Part shown: positions 37,196 through 55,023 of the stretch, one piece after another | Layout: every line of letters starts with the position of its first letter | Numbering within the stretch: the stretch's first letter is position 1 | Assembly: GCA_963965975.1 (NCBI GenBank) | Contig: OZ014415.1 | Coordinates: 6,391,001-6,455,000, forward strand | Reading direction: 5' to 3' | DNA from: Xestospongia bergquistia | Taxonomy: Eukaryota > Porifera > Demospongiae > Haplosclerida > Petrosiidae | DNA: 64,000 nucleotides | Notes under the pieces: generated by a model | Seen by the model: the letters and a program-made list of their open reading frames with translations, nothing else | Database searches by the model: none | Told to the model about the DNA's origin: nothing | Program-made: the position numbers and the translations under genes

Positions 37196-38936
37196 AGATT
37201 TTAACAGATGTATAGTATGGACAGTGCCTTTGATTTGATCATACAATTGAGTTTATATTACAGTTAAGTGTAATGTACTTTATATTTACACAGTAACACC
37301 ATGTCCTGATGTATGCTATTATACTTTGTATTTATAGTTACATGTTATTACAGGATCTTTGGTTTTATAATATATCACATAATATTAATTTTAAAGATTG
37401 ATATATTACGCACTAAATTTAGTAAATAAACTAATGTACATTTATCATGTGATCATTTTATAGATGATAATGGACATATCAAGTGTACATTCATGTTACC
37501 AATATATCATAGTAGTGTGATATATTAACTCTATTATCACCAACTGGACCACATTAATATTATAAATGAGGTTTGAATTATATATACTATTGCAATTATA
37601 TTTTCATTCATTATAATTATTACTATTGTATTGTACTAATAATACAATAGTAAGTACACTTGTGTCTCGCTAGATTACCAGTACTAACTAATACATAATG
37701 ATAAGATACATACCAACGAATTATAATACTACTATGTGATACTCCCTTATAATTGACAAATGCAGAGAGAGAGAGAGAGAGAGACAGAGAGAGTGGTAAC
37801 TAATTGGTAGTCAAAACTAGACTGTATGAATAATTAAAATTCAACTAATCAACCCTTAGAGTTTTAAGTTACCTGCTCATATACTTAAGACAAATCTTTA
37901 CAGAGAGTTTATATGAACTGTACTTTAATATTATCTAGAGAGATCATTATATGTAACCTGCTCTTATATCCTCCATATCTTCATTACAGATGTATCTATG
38001 ACTGATCTAATGATACTACATCAGACAGACTATGACTACAAAATACCGCCCCTTTCAAAAAATTTATACCTCTCCCTCCCCCCCCCCCAAAATTTATACC
38101 TCCCTTGAATTTTGACACTGAAGTACTTGCTCTAACTCAGCAATGATATTGTGTATTGCTACAAAACTTAACAGAAAAATATTAATAACAAAAGCAAGCA
38201 AGTCATTCTAGATTAAAAAATGTCAGAGGAAGACAAAGTTTAACATGAAAAGTTAGGAAGACTTTCAATGCAAAAAGCACAGACAAGATGGAATAAGCAT
38301 TTGCTCCAATAAAACTACATACTATGGGCACAAAATACATTTTTGTACAAGTGGAATTTTTCATAAAAAATATTTCATTTGCAGTTATGGCAAATCTACT
38401 TTGCCAATAGTTGTAGCGTTAAGTTGATACATTCAGAAGTTGTTGCTGTCATGAGACTACTGATATAGTAAGTATTACAAAAGCTATGCTAAGTCTACAA
38501 AGGATCTTACAAAACTTGACTGTGACTGTCACAAAAATTCATAAATTCATAAAATCACAGACATTCATATTCACATTAGTTATTCTCATTAAATAGAAAA
38601 ACTTTGTAACAAAAAAAGAAGTAGATATAAATCAACACAACATATTAACATATCCTGTATGACTTATTACTGGTAAATCACTATATGTGTCAAGGGATGC
38701 CATATAGCTGGTACTAATTTCGAGTGGTCTGAAAACGTTTGCTAGGCTGTTTTCTTGGATAAGATATACAGGATTATTGAATTACTTATAACTACCTGTA
38801 TTGCCTTCTATGTGAAAACGCAAACACATTACACAAATTTTGCATTAGATCAACGCGATTTAAAATGCACATTGTTATTGTTCCTCTAACGACTCCACCC
38901 TTATTTATCAAGGCGTAACCATCTCTCTTCTAACTG
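37196..38936. other. Spacer upstream of K6
   Basis: There is no gene. It contains a short palindrome near 37618-37652 (cttactattgtatt and its complement), a (GA)n tract at 37763-37788, a poly-C run at 38081-38091 inside a direct repeat of aaaatttatacctc, and, at about 38450-38880, sequence matching the K1 5' flank. Confidence 0.5.
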
Positions 38937-41900
38937 ATGGCTGATTTTTTAAAAAGAATAACAGGTATAGGTAGAACTCCTGAAATCCCATCAGGTAATG
39001 TTACTAGATATCATGTACTACCTTAATTAGTAGTAGTACAATATCTACACTTGTAGATATTATGTAGTCTCACTAACTAGAACATCTTTCTTTACAGCAA
39101 CTTTCTGACTGGTTAGACTAGTATAATGTATGGACTACATGTATCGTAATATATAGTAGAAGATGAGGGTTAGGTTTGTGAAGTATATATCAAGTATATA
39201 ATTAGTATAGCCTTTGTACAAGTTTTGTAGTAGATGTAATGACATATATTACCTTATAATGTAACCTGATCTCAAGATATGGTACATATCATTCTCTATA
39301 GGACAATACAAACTTGATGTAAGAGTCTTTCATCACACTCAAGTGATTGGTGATGCTCTGTACTTGTGGGGTGGGGAGTCAGATGATTTACCTGATGTAC
39401 ATAACAATGAGGATAAAAAGAGAGTAACTTCACATGTCCAAATATTTGATATTACTACTGGTAAATGGAACAATCAGTCTACCAGTGGTAATCCTCCACT
39501 AGGAGTGGATGGCTATTTCTGTACAACAGTTGATGACAAAATTTATTATTTTGGTGGATATTGTGGACATGATGAATGCTTCCATAACAGTCTTCATGAG
39601 TTAAATATTTCTACCCTCACCTGGACCCAACTACAACCTACTGATGACAGGATTGTAGTGATGAGGAGATCTAGTGGTGGTACGATATCGAGTAAGGAAG
39701 CAGGACAACATTGTCTTTTGTTTATTGGAGGTTTTGGATCTCCACCCTCTACACACCTACCACAAGCTCAATATTATCATTTACCCAATGGTAGAGTATC
39801 TACTAATGAACAAAATATATATGACCTGACAACAGGTAAGAACATTAATATATCATATTATATTATCAGATATCACTTATTACAGTCAATGTTACTACAT
39901 GTAATTATTATGTCATTTCATGCATTAAGGTACAATGCATTGTGTCACAATTTTTATAAATAGTTCACTGTTACCAGATATTGACTAGATGTGTTTTGTT
40001 TGTTCTATTTTTAGGTCAATGGATCAAACCTGAAATCACTGGACAGTGTATGCCGCCTAATGAGAATTTTGTTATGGAAGCAGTAAACAATACAAGAGCA
40101 ATCATCTTTGGTGGTTTTGCTAAAGGCACACCATCTAATACACTCTATATACTGGATATCATCAACCATACAGTGGTAAGTTATGTTATAATTCATACAC
40201 TGACTGATAACATGTTATATAATGAGTGTTACTTGAGTTCATTTGTCTATCTAGCACTGGCAGACTATAGCTAAACCTGACCTAGTAGTACAGTGGCCAG
40301 AGGAAAGACAAGTTCATGCTGCCAGTATTATCACTGAATTAATATCACCTATACTAGTAATGATAGGTGGAGTGGATAAGAGAAACAAAACAATAAATGA
40401 CTGTTGGATACTGGATATTAATGAGAAGTCATGGACAAAGGTATATCATGTATTGTCATTATATTCAGTTTATGATATAGCATATATCTTATTTAGATGT
40501 TTTTCAGATTAATAGTTTGAGAATTAAAACAACAATTGAGACTAAATATATAAAACACAATAAAACTCAATTTAATAATTTTTAATTTTAAGTAGAACCA
40601 CAAAATTCATGTAATTTTACTATCTAATATTATAGTGTAAGAAATAGATAATAATTGTTAAAGTGGGTAAACAATGACTTGACCTTATCAAATTAACAAA
40701 TATCATGTTTAATATAAGTACTACCTACACTACTTGGGATCATTTACTATATATCCTCAATGTTTGATCAATTGATGTCTCTATATACTACAGATTAATC
40801 TACCTGACTCTTTTACTGAGAGAGAAGGCCACTCTCTATCAACATTTATCATGGGACCACATTGTGTGTGGTTAATAGTTGTAGGAGGTAAAGTAAGGAT
40901 CAATAAAGTAGCTGACTCCAATATAACAATGTTGATAGAATTAAGTAAGTAAATCATTTCACATACAAAACAAATGTCACATCAACATTTATGAATATAG
41001 TTTAAGGTGGCAATTAGAACTCATTAAGACATGTTTTCTCACCATGTTCATAGGATATACCGGTATACTACAGCATGTACTTCTATTATAAGTAATTTGT
41101 TATATGTTATTGCTATGGGAGACTTATAGTTGGCATATTATACTGACCACAATGTTTTACTAGTTATATAACAGGTGACCTTGTTATGTACTACATAGCA
41201 TAGTCTTATTACTATCATATATGTTATACTAATAGTACTACATTGTATACTGACATTAGTACTGTTGTGTTCTATCATATAGTCCTCAATGATGGCCAAT
41301 GGTCAGTAGGGTTTGTACTAGACTCTAATGATCTAACCTCAACTGATGACTACCAACGAAGAGTACAAAGACAACTCACAGAAGGAAGAAGAGAATGGAT
41401 CAAACAAGGAGTGAAACAAAATGTAAAGCATGAAGACAAGGAGCTTCAGTCTATCATTCAGTCTCTTCAAGATGAGTTAAGAGTGACTAGAGATCATTAT
41501 CAACAACAACTACAGCAAACACAGCAAGCTCAACATCAGTTACAACAGTCTCAAGATGAGATACAAGAGACAAGACAAGCTAGAGATCAATATCAACAAA
41601 GTAGTCTTAGTCTACTACAACGACTTCAACAAACAGAACAAGCTCGACAAGATATTGAACAACAGTTAGAACAGCTTCGTTCTCAACAAGAACAACCTCA
41701 TTGGGTTGTGGGTAGAGAGGAGGTGATAATGACACAGGAAGTCTTAGGTAATGGGGCATATGGTAAAGTTAAAGTGGCTGTCTTTCGAGGTCTGAGAGTA
41801 GCTGCCAAGACTCTTCATGGCATCATTATTTCTGACTACACCCGAGATCTCTTCTCCAGGGAAATGGACATTGCATCTAGAGTACGTCATCCCAATCTTG

Positions 41901-42463
41901 TGCAATTTATTGGGGCTACAAGAGTAGGTACACCCATTATTCTTACAGAGATCATGGCCACAAGTCTTTATAATGAGCTTCAAAAGAAGGCTTTGACACA
42001 ATCCCAAATACTTTTTATAAGTTGTGATGTAGCTTCAGCTCTTAACTACCTCCATTTATGGAAACCAGACCCTATTATCCATCGAGATATTAGTAGCCCT
42101 AATGTCCTGTTAGAACCATCAGTAAGTGATAGTTTTAAAGCTAAAGTAACTGATTATGGAGCAGCTAACCTTCAACAGCATACCAGGACAGATATGCCAG
42201 GAAACCCAGCCTATGCTTCCCCAGAGTCTCGCTATCCAGATGATCACAGTCCAGCAATGGATGTCTACAGCTACTCTGTACTATTGATGGAGATGATACT
42301 TCATCGTCCACCTGCTATGACAGTTCCTAAGAGAGAAGAACAAGCTAGTCTTATATCATGGCCTCCTATGTCCTCTCTCATTCAGAGGTGTCTCAACCGA
42401 GATCGTCATCATCGTCCAACTATGATCCAGATCTTAGATCAACTCAAACAACTAAAAATATAA
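38937..42463 (+). CDS. K6: Kelch, coiled-coil and TKL-like protein kinase (756 aa)
   Basis: Exons 38937-38994, 39302-39835, 40015-40175, 40255-40440, 40794-40944 and 41283-42463 give 756 codons plus stop. The N-terminus is MADFLKRITGIGRTPEIPS, closest to K1. Exon 5 ends with A before the donor (ttaa|gtaagt), where other copies end in G, so the junction residue becomes Ile. The coiled coil is the shortest of the kinase copies. The kinase has LGNGAYGKV, AAKTLH, HRDISSPNVLL, DYG and SPES; ILFISCDV has Phe where the others have Gly. Intron 1 lacks the hairpin found in four other copies. The gene ends about 400 bp before vasa, on the same strand. Confidence 0.85.
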
Positions 42464-42864
42464 TAAACTAGAAGTGAACTAACTTTGTGTGATACATTTT
42501 ATAGTTTATAAGACTTGTATACTTTACCTCTTTTTATAAGTTATGATGTGTGCTATATATTATTAAATTATTAATAGTGTGTAGTTGTTTAAGTGATTTT
42601 CAATATATGGTATCTGTTACTGTTGGACATAGTTTACAATTAATTAACTTTAATAATTATTTATATCTATAGTAATGAATATCATTAAATTTTATCGGCA
42701 CGTGCTACAATTGTGCAGGTTGGGTTCTCTGACTGACTTCTAAAGCTACTCGAGGTACTAGTAGTAAGAATTAGTGTTATATTGTCCTGTACTTTAGATG
42801 AGTTAATGTTAAACTCTCTATTATTATCAACAGATTCTTCTGTTACTGATATAAGTCAAGTAAA
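42464..42864 (+). promoter_or_regulatory. Short interval between K6 and vasa, presumed vasa promoter and 5' UTR
   Basis: K6 ends and vasa begins within 400 bp, so the K6 3' UTR, the vasa promoter and the vasa 5' UTR must share this interval. It is duplicated at 36025-36434. No TATA box or other core element can be assigned with confidence. Confidence 0.4.
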
Positions 42865-48341
<5,477 letters not shown>

Positions 48342-48778
48342 AAATAAGGAGCCAACGATATCACTTATATTTATAAGTGGTTAGTAGCTAGTAGACTAGT
48401 TAATAACTTAAATGATAATTAATTACATCATTGTGATACTTTATAGTTGTTTATCAGTTACCATGACAACACAATCATTATATTATCATTGATTTTATAT
48501 GTACATGTACTTAATATTGTTTTGTTTATGAATATGTATCTTTAATTATTGTTATTATTCTATTGTTTTCTTGTTATCCTGATTTATGTTGTGTTTGTAT
48601 TATATTGTAATATATATGCCCTATACAAAATTAACAATTTCATTTATTATTCTGATTTATCATAAAATTTAATGCATAATCAAGTGATGGTCTGTTAGTT
48701 TACATGAAATGGCTTCTTGGTATTTATGTGATCGAATTCATATTGGGCGTGGTTCACGGTTTGGATGTAGTTAGTAGA
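48342..48778. other. vasa 3' UTR and upstream region of the Death/CARD/LRR gene
   Basis: AT-rich with no gene. An upstream in-frame ATG at 48704 would add a hydrophobic stretch to the next protein; I prefer the ATG at 48779 because the next domain is intracellular. Confidence 0.5.
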
Positions 48779-51700
48779 ATGGCTGTTGGAGGAGAAGAAT
48801 TGTCTGCTTTTTTGAACGAAAAACCTTCTTTATATGAGTTGTGTGAGCACATTACCATTGGAACTAAGTGGTTCCTGTTTGGTGTCCTTCTCAAGTTAGA
48901 CGAGAGAGCACTAGATGCTATTGAAGAACTTAATAAAGATGTAGCTAATAAATCAATGAAGATGTTTCGATTGTGGTTAGATACCAATCCCTATGCTACC
49001 AGAAGAAAAGTTATTGATACATTAAGAATGAATACTATTAAAGAAAATACCATTGCTGAAACTTATAAAAGAGCACTGACTGAAGGTAAGATCTTAAACA
49101 TAAGAATTATGCATTACATATATAGTTTCTATTAAAATATAGTAAACATCAGTCACTGATGCCTTAAAAATAATGTAGTTTTAAACTTAGAATAAATAGT
49201 GTGACTATTCTAGAGTACCAAAGGCCTGACATAACTACACCAGTAACTACTAAACTCTTCTCTGAATAGAGTTTGAAAGAAATCTTTCCAGTCCAGTATT
49301 TCGTATAATACACAAACACTCTGAGAAACTCAAACAGTTGGAACTTCCTGTTGAAGCATTATGTAAAGAGAAAGTCATCTCTAAAAAAATATTGACCAGA
49401 AATGAAGAGGTCAGATTAGGAGGGTTACCAAATGATGGTGTGTTGAGAGGACTTCGTACAAGAGTAGTAAAGGAGTCTGGGAAATTGCGAAAATTTGCTA
49501 ATGTTCTACGGAAAGTGGTAACAACTGTCCCTGTTGCTAATGATATACTCAAAGAGTGTGGTAAGTAAACAAATTATTTGTATGATTTCCCTTTTAAATT
49601 TTATCTTTTTCATATTGTAGATAATATTAATGATGATACCACTATTCAAGGACACACTGTGGACAAAGCTACTCAAAAAGGTATACTTATCTAATATTTT
49701 AATTACTATTACTTACTTTAACAAACAGAGATCACTGTCTCATCTGAGATAACACAACTTTATCGTTTTCAATCTGGTGATGAAAAGGACTTCAAAACAA
49801 TGCGTATATACTATGGTACTCTCATCGACAGTGTTGTTCCTCTTATTGCTAAACATGTTCCTTCAATTGATGATTTGAAGAAGTATCTAGAGAGATGTTT
49901 TCCAGAACTAAAGCCTGAATTATACCATGCCAAATCATTTGATGATGTTATTGATATTGCCACAAAGAAGTGTACAATTATTGATATTGTCTGCTTGGAA
50001 GCCATTGTTGATCGCTTTAACATTAAAATAGCAGTAGATCATATAATAGCTTATAAAACAGCAGTTGATTTGTTTTGCGATGATGTTAAACTTAGTGTAT
50101 GTTGTAATGAAAGCTTTAAAATAGCTTCAATGGATCTTCTTACCTGTGAAACAATCCAGTTTATTCTAGATTGGGAGGCTGACAAATACACGCTCAGAGA
50201 TATCAAAGCTTTACTAATGAAGACATTTAAATAATTAGGCAAAAATGTCCAAGTGATAACCATCAAGGAAGAATGTTCAATCACTGTAATCTGCTATGCT
50301 TCACATATTATTATGGATATCCTGATGATGGAAGGACAGAAGAATCTTCATCTGCTGAGAGATGTGGGTTTAATTAAACTCACTGTTGGTTATTCTACCA
50401 TTTGGGACAAATATAAAAGAGATGAGGTAAGAAACGAGTAACAAATGAGGATTTTTCATTGTTGTCATATAATCATGATGTAGGAACTGAGAGGTCTTGA
50501 ACAGGAAATTGTTTTACTAAAAGAGAAATTAAATACTGCACATGTACAAGAGCCTACTAATACCAATGGTAATCTGCACTGTTGTAAGTCTTTGATGATA
50601 TGTATTATTTAGGTACTTCTGAAAAGGAATTGAAGTCAGATAAGCAGTTGTTATTTGAAAAAGTCATGGAGATAGAGGAGTTAAAATCTGCTCTTAAAAA
50701 GAAGGAAGGTTAGACTAAATTTTGAGTTTACTATTATATAGTAGCTGCATTTATAGCAATAGACTTAATATAATTATAGAAGCACAATATGTTTACTATT
50801 AGCTGATATGTACTTCCTTTTATAGACACTGAGTCACAACAGCTCATGCAATTAAGAATGAGTAGAATGAGAATATTGGAGTTAGAATCAAGACTAATGG
50901 AAGGTAACTTCATACTTAAATGGCTTTTAAAACTACTCTATGTAGCTAATTGGATTTTTAACCAACTAGAGTAGATCTTTTACTCTAGCATTAATTAATT
51001 AACTTATTGTCCCAGTTAAATTTCTATCTATTGATAAAATTATTATAAGGAACTTTATTTTGCAATGCCTTGTAAAAGTAACAAGTAGTTGCATATAATT
51101 ATTATTATACTGTAAATAAACACCACTTTTGATGTAAGCACAATCATCAAGGATTTATTACACAACTAGTACTGATAACTATGACAGGAACAAAAGCTCT
51201 TAATTGGCTAAACAACAGACTAACATAACTAGCTATTCCTTTCCAGGAACCTCAGTTAGACAGACTTTGCTAAAAAGAGAGGAGGAGATCGCTTCAATGT
51301 CTTTACAACTAAATGAAAGAGATGAAAAGATTAGTCAGTTAATGGAGAACATACAAGGTATAAATAAATGATACATTAATTTAGTTTTACCTTTTTTAAT
51401 GGTAATCATTAGATATGAAGTCTCATATATTAAAATTAAGTGTTCAAATTAAGTCCGCCAATCCAGATATAAGTGAAAGACTTGATGAAATAGTTAACGA
51501 TAAACAAAACCAAGACACAACCATAAGAACTCAAGAGAACTCACCCGACACTCAAGAAGAGACACAATTAAGTAAGGAGTAAGGACAATACAACAGTTGA
51601 TGAAATAGCTAACAAACATGATATGTATGTATGTATATCAATGTATGCTTATATTTGGTAAGTGGGATATATTTATTGTTTGTAACTTATGAACAAGCCA

Positions 51701-52468
51701 TTCATAACAAGAGCACAGAAAAGTAAAAAGTAGTGTCTTACTTTCATAGATGTTTTCATCAAATCTATTATTTAAGAAGCTTATATGTACCAACTTATAT
51801 AAGTTGAAGTGCTAACTTATATAAGTCTACCAGAAGTAGCTACATAATTCTGATATACAATAAAACCATATATACATATTATTTTATTATTATATTGATG
51901 TATAGGAGACACTAGCAATGTTGAATGGTATAGTGATCATGTTTATCTCAGTTCATCCTCTACTGGAAAGTGTGAAGAAGTGATGATGGAATTAAAAAGA
52001 CAAGATACAGGAATACATTGGTGGATTGCTCTAAAGTCATTATCTCCTGATAGCTCATTAGTAGTGTTTAGCAATCTCAATGAATGTCTAGTGAGACGAC
52101 TTAATATATGGAACACTTCTCTTGAAATTGACTGTGTCACTGAATTATCTCATGTGCTCTCCTGTAACGAAACAATTGAGGAACTGCATCTTGTCTCATC
52201 TCCTCTTGGTTCTAATGGTATAGAATTATTGAGTAATGCGCTCTGTACCAACATTTTACTCAAGGGACTGTGGCTGACAGATGATGATACCATAGAAGAC
52301 AAAGATAATGCTCATATCAGTAATATGTTGTCTGCTAATACAACACTGAAAGATCTCCGTCTGAACTGTCCCAATATTACTGAATTCGGAGAACAACAAC
52401 TTTCAGAAGTGCTAACTAGCAATGAGACATTGACTACTCTGTATATTAATGGTCACCGCCTATGCTAA
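48779..52468 (+). CDS. Death, CARD-like, coiled-coil and LRR mosaic protein with one in-frame TAA
   Basis: Exons 48779-49085, 49270-49560, 49621-49680, 49729-50426, 50484-50568, 50613-50708, 50826-50903, 51247-51357, 51413-51571 and 51906-52468 give 816 codons with all phases matching. Exon 1 is a Death domain (LYELCEHITIGTKWFLFGVL, FRLWLDTNPYATRRKVIDTL). Exon 2 looks like a CARD or related death-fold (LPVEALCKEKVISKKILTRN). Exon 4 carries a helical domain (MRIYYGTLIDSVVPLIAKHV to LIKLTVGYSTIWDKYKRDE). Exons 5-9 are coiled coil. Exon 10 carries ribonuclease-inhibitor-like LRRs (ELSHVLSCNETIEELHL, MLSANTTLKDLRLNC, VLTSNETLTTLYI). A TAA at 50232-50234 splits the exon-4 domain, and the frame continues unchanged on both sides. 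The architecture suggests an NLR-like or adaptor role without a NACHT domain (inference). The TAA may be a pseudogenising mutation, an allele or a sequence error. Confidence 0.75.
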
Positions 52469-52921
52469 TATTCTTTAGATAATTATTTATTTCACTAGTG
52501 GATTTTATAACACAGCTATTTATTTTGAATTTTTTATCTTAATTTTATCTTTGACAAAAAATGACCTGGTTATGTGGTTGGTTGTTCTGTCATCTTGTTT
52601 GTCTCAGCAGATATGATTATCACAATAGAGTAGAATTTGATATCAGATGGATTCAAAAACTATCTCAATCTTATGAGCAGCTGACAGGTTGCCAAAATAA
52701 TTAGTTTATTCAAAAAACATTCTTGGTTGGTGAATATGTTTTAAGCAAATGTCATTACAATATAATACTGTAATTATTATAACTACATATTAATTATAAT
52801 ATAACACTTCATAACTACATATATTTGTAACAGAGTATTAGAAAAAAAATACTGAATCATCTCTACAGCCAAAAAACACATGTAATAAAGGGCATATACA
52901 ATGTTCCAATGACATATAACA
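52469..52921. other. Convergent 3' interval containing the left edge of the segmental duplication
   Basis: The interval separates the plus-strand LRR gene from the minus-strand four-TM gene. The duplicated block begins near 52524. A plus-strand relic reading YDYHNRVEFDIRWIQKLSQ after an AG at about 52609 corresponds to the longer open frame at 57779-58021. Confidence 0.5.
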
Positions 52922-54790
52922 TTAAGTGTAGCTGTTCTCATTTTTGGCAAAATCACTTAGTGGGTGCTCCAATAATTGTTTTGTTACACGTTCCTTAACA
53001 GATACAGCTAACATAATAGCAGATATAGTATGGAATTGAATATAGTTGGAAACAAACCATCCCTATAAGATGTGTACAATAGTCAATCAAGGTTGTAATG
53101 AAGGAGGTATACATATATAATTGTATGAAATGTGGTATTGTAATAAAGTAATAACAATATTTGTTAATAATTTAGTAATTTATAGTATTGAGTATTGAGT
53201 ATTTGATTAATAGGTGATAATTTAATATCACAAAGTTACAATCAACTTTCTTAGGATTTTTAGATAATTCATAGCTTATGTCATGCCCAACTTCCATATG
53301 CTTTAATACTTACAAAATCTACAAAGAGCAATGTGGTAATGTTTCCTATCAGTGTTGCTGTTCGTCCTTCAGTTTGATTAGAGACAGCATCACCATATAT
53401 AATCCACAACCAACCAAGAAGGAAACTGCCAACTACACCACCAACGAAAACATTCATCAAAAAGGTACTGATAATATAGTCCTATAATAAGAAATAAAAT
53501 TATTATTATCATGTTTGTTTAATCTCTATGTTAATATATATTATAATAGTGTGATTGAAGCTTTAGAAGTTTATGCTGATCTAGACTACTTACTACCCAC
53601 AGTATTTAATATCACTAAACACAAATATGGTGAGAATACTATCAGCTGTTTTAGCTATAGCTATATAAGGATGATTAAAAAAACAGTAATGCTATGATAC
53701 ATTTAGCACAGGTAGGTGTTTTTATCCGGTTCATCTACTCCTGTCTCATTTACTCTGTTTGTCTTTAGTCTAATTTACAAAATGGTCAATATTTCTATCT
53801 CAAATCCTTGTTACTCAGAGAGGTAAGAATGCTGATACAAACCATCTATTATTAGCAACAATACATTATTTCCATGTACAACAACTATAGTTAATGCTTT
53901 GATAACATATTTCAACTCACCATAATACAAAAGCATTTTGAACTGGAGAAACTAGCTTTGGTCAATCGTATTACAATGATAATCACTTCATATATTATTC
54001 CCAGTAGAAGTAATCCTAAATAAATACCTCCAAATATGTTCAAAGACCTTTGGAGGAAATTACGACCTAAACTAAATGTGTTGAGATCAGCTGTACAGCT
54101 GACAACTTCAGTTGTATTTTGGATATCACTATCTGCATCAATTGTACAGTTGAGAATTCGATTTGTTGGTAATTGTTGAGCAGTTGAGGAGTTGTTAATA
54201 CCAACAATTCCTGCCAAGATTCCAATAGTGACAACTAAAGAGAACTAGAAAGAAAAGATTTGTTAGTAAATTAACTATGAATGAAATTATTATATAATAA
54301 TGCTAGAAGCTGGGTGTAATTTATAGCTCAGCAAATTTGCTACTGTCTTCCTGACACCTTATACTTTTGTTTAGATTGCCACTGTTGCTTTAAGATATTG
54401 CTTAGTATCTAGTTTTATCAGAAGCCACTTACAGAAGGTAATTGATTCAAAGGTGACAGTAACAAGGTAGTGGTCATCCACCACTGAAAATTTGGTGGTA
54501 GATTAATAATTAATAATTTATATCATACACAAGGAAATTAGATTGGATATTGTGTACATATATAGTTCCAATAAAGTAATATAAAATATACAGCTGAGAT
54601 AATATACATATTAACTGGCTTACAATGCAGAAGATTCGAACAAAAATTTCCCTACTGTAACTTGTCTTGTCGAATAAAACATTACGCCCAGAAAGACTAG
54701 CGTACTCTGAACTGTATAGCAAGCAATAAATGTACATTACAAAGGCAATTGCATACAATAATAATACCTGTGGAAGTTGGGGTCAGCCAT
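52922..54790 (-). CDS. Predicted four-transmembrane protein, copy A (247 aa)
   Basis: Minus-strand exons 54790-54768, 54711-54624, 54244-53921, 53481-53314 and 53062-52922 join in frame to 248 codons including stop. The start is MADPNFH. Four hydrophobic segments are visible: about residues 35-56 (IFCIFSLVVTIGILAGIVGI), 95-120 (GGIYLGLLLLGIIYEVIIIV), 150-173 (FLMNVFVGGVVGSFLLGWLW) and 190-213. The first extracytosolic loop has several N-glycosylation sequons (NNSS, NCT, NTT) and two Cys. The topology recalls MARVEL, tetraspanin or synaptogyrin-like proteins, but I see no tetraspanin CCG motif and cannot assign a family. The paralogue at 58265-60177 is intact, so both are probably functional. 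Confidence 0.75.
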
Positions 54791-55023
54791 AGAACACAGC
54801 TAATAGACCTTACTTGAGTTGAGTTGAGTTACTTAGCTTGTGTGTGAAATCATGTGATGTAGTGTAGTTTACATTAAGCCAATGCCCACTCTAATAATTA
54901 TATTAATAAAGATTTTGGTTTTCACAAATAGCCAACACTACTAACATAAGTAATTTATTTATAATACGAAAGCAAACAAAACTTATAGATAACATCTCAT
55001 TGTATATTTATGTTTTTCTAATT
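54791..55023. other. Interval between the four-TM gene and the fibrinogen-like gene
   Basis: A short AT-rich interval with the presumed promoter of the minus-strand four-TM gene and the 3' UTR of the fibrinogen-like gene. Confidence 0.4.

Noticed and set aside
48704-48778. Signal peptide start for the Death/CARD/LRR protein
   Set aside because: The Death domain is intracellular, and the ATG at 48779 directly precedes the domain; the upstream hydrophobic stretch is probably 5' UTR.
50253-50441. Separate small gene
   Set aside because: It is the in-frame continuation of exon 4 of the Death/LRR gene beyond the TAA.
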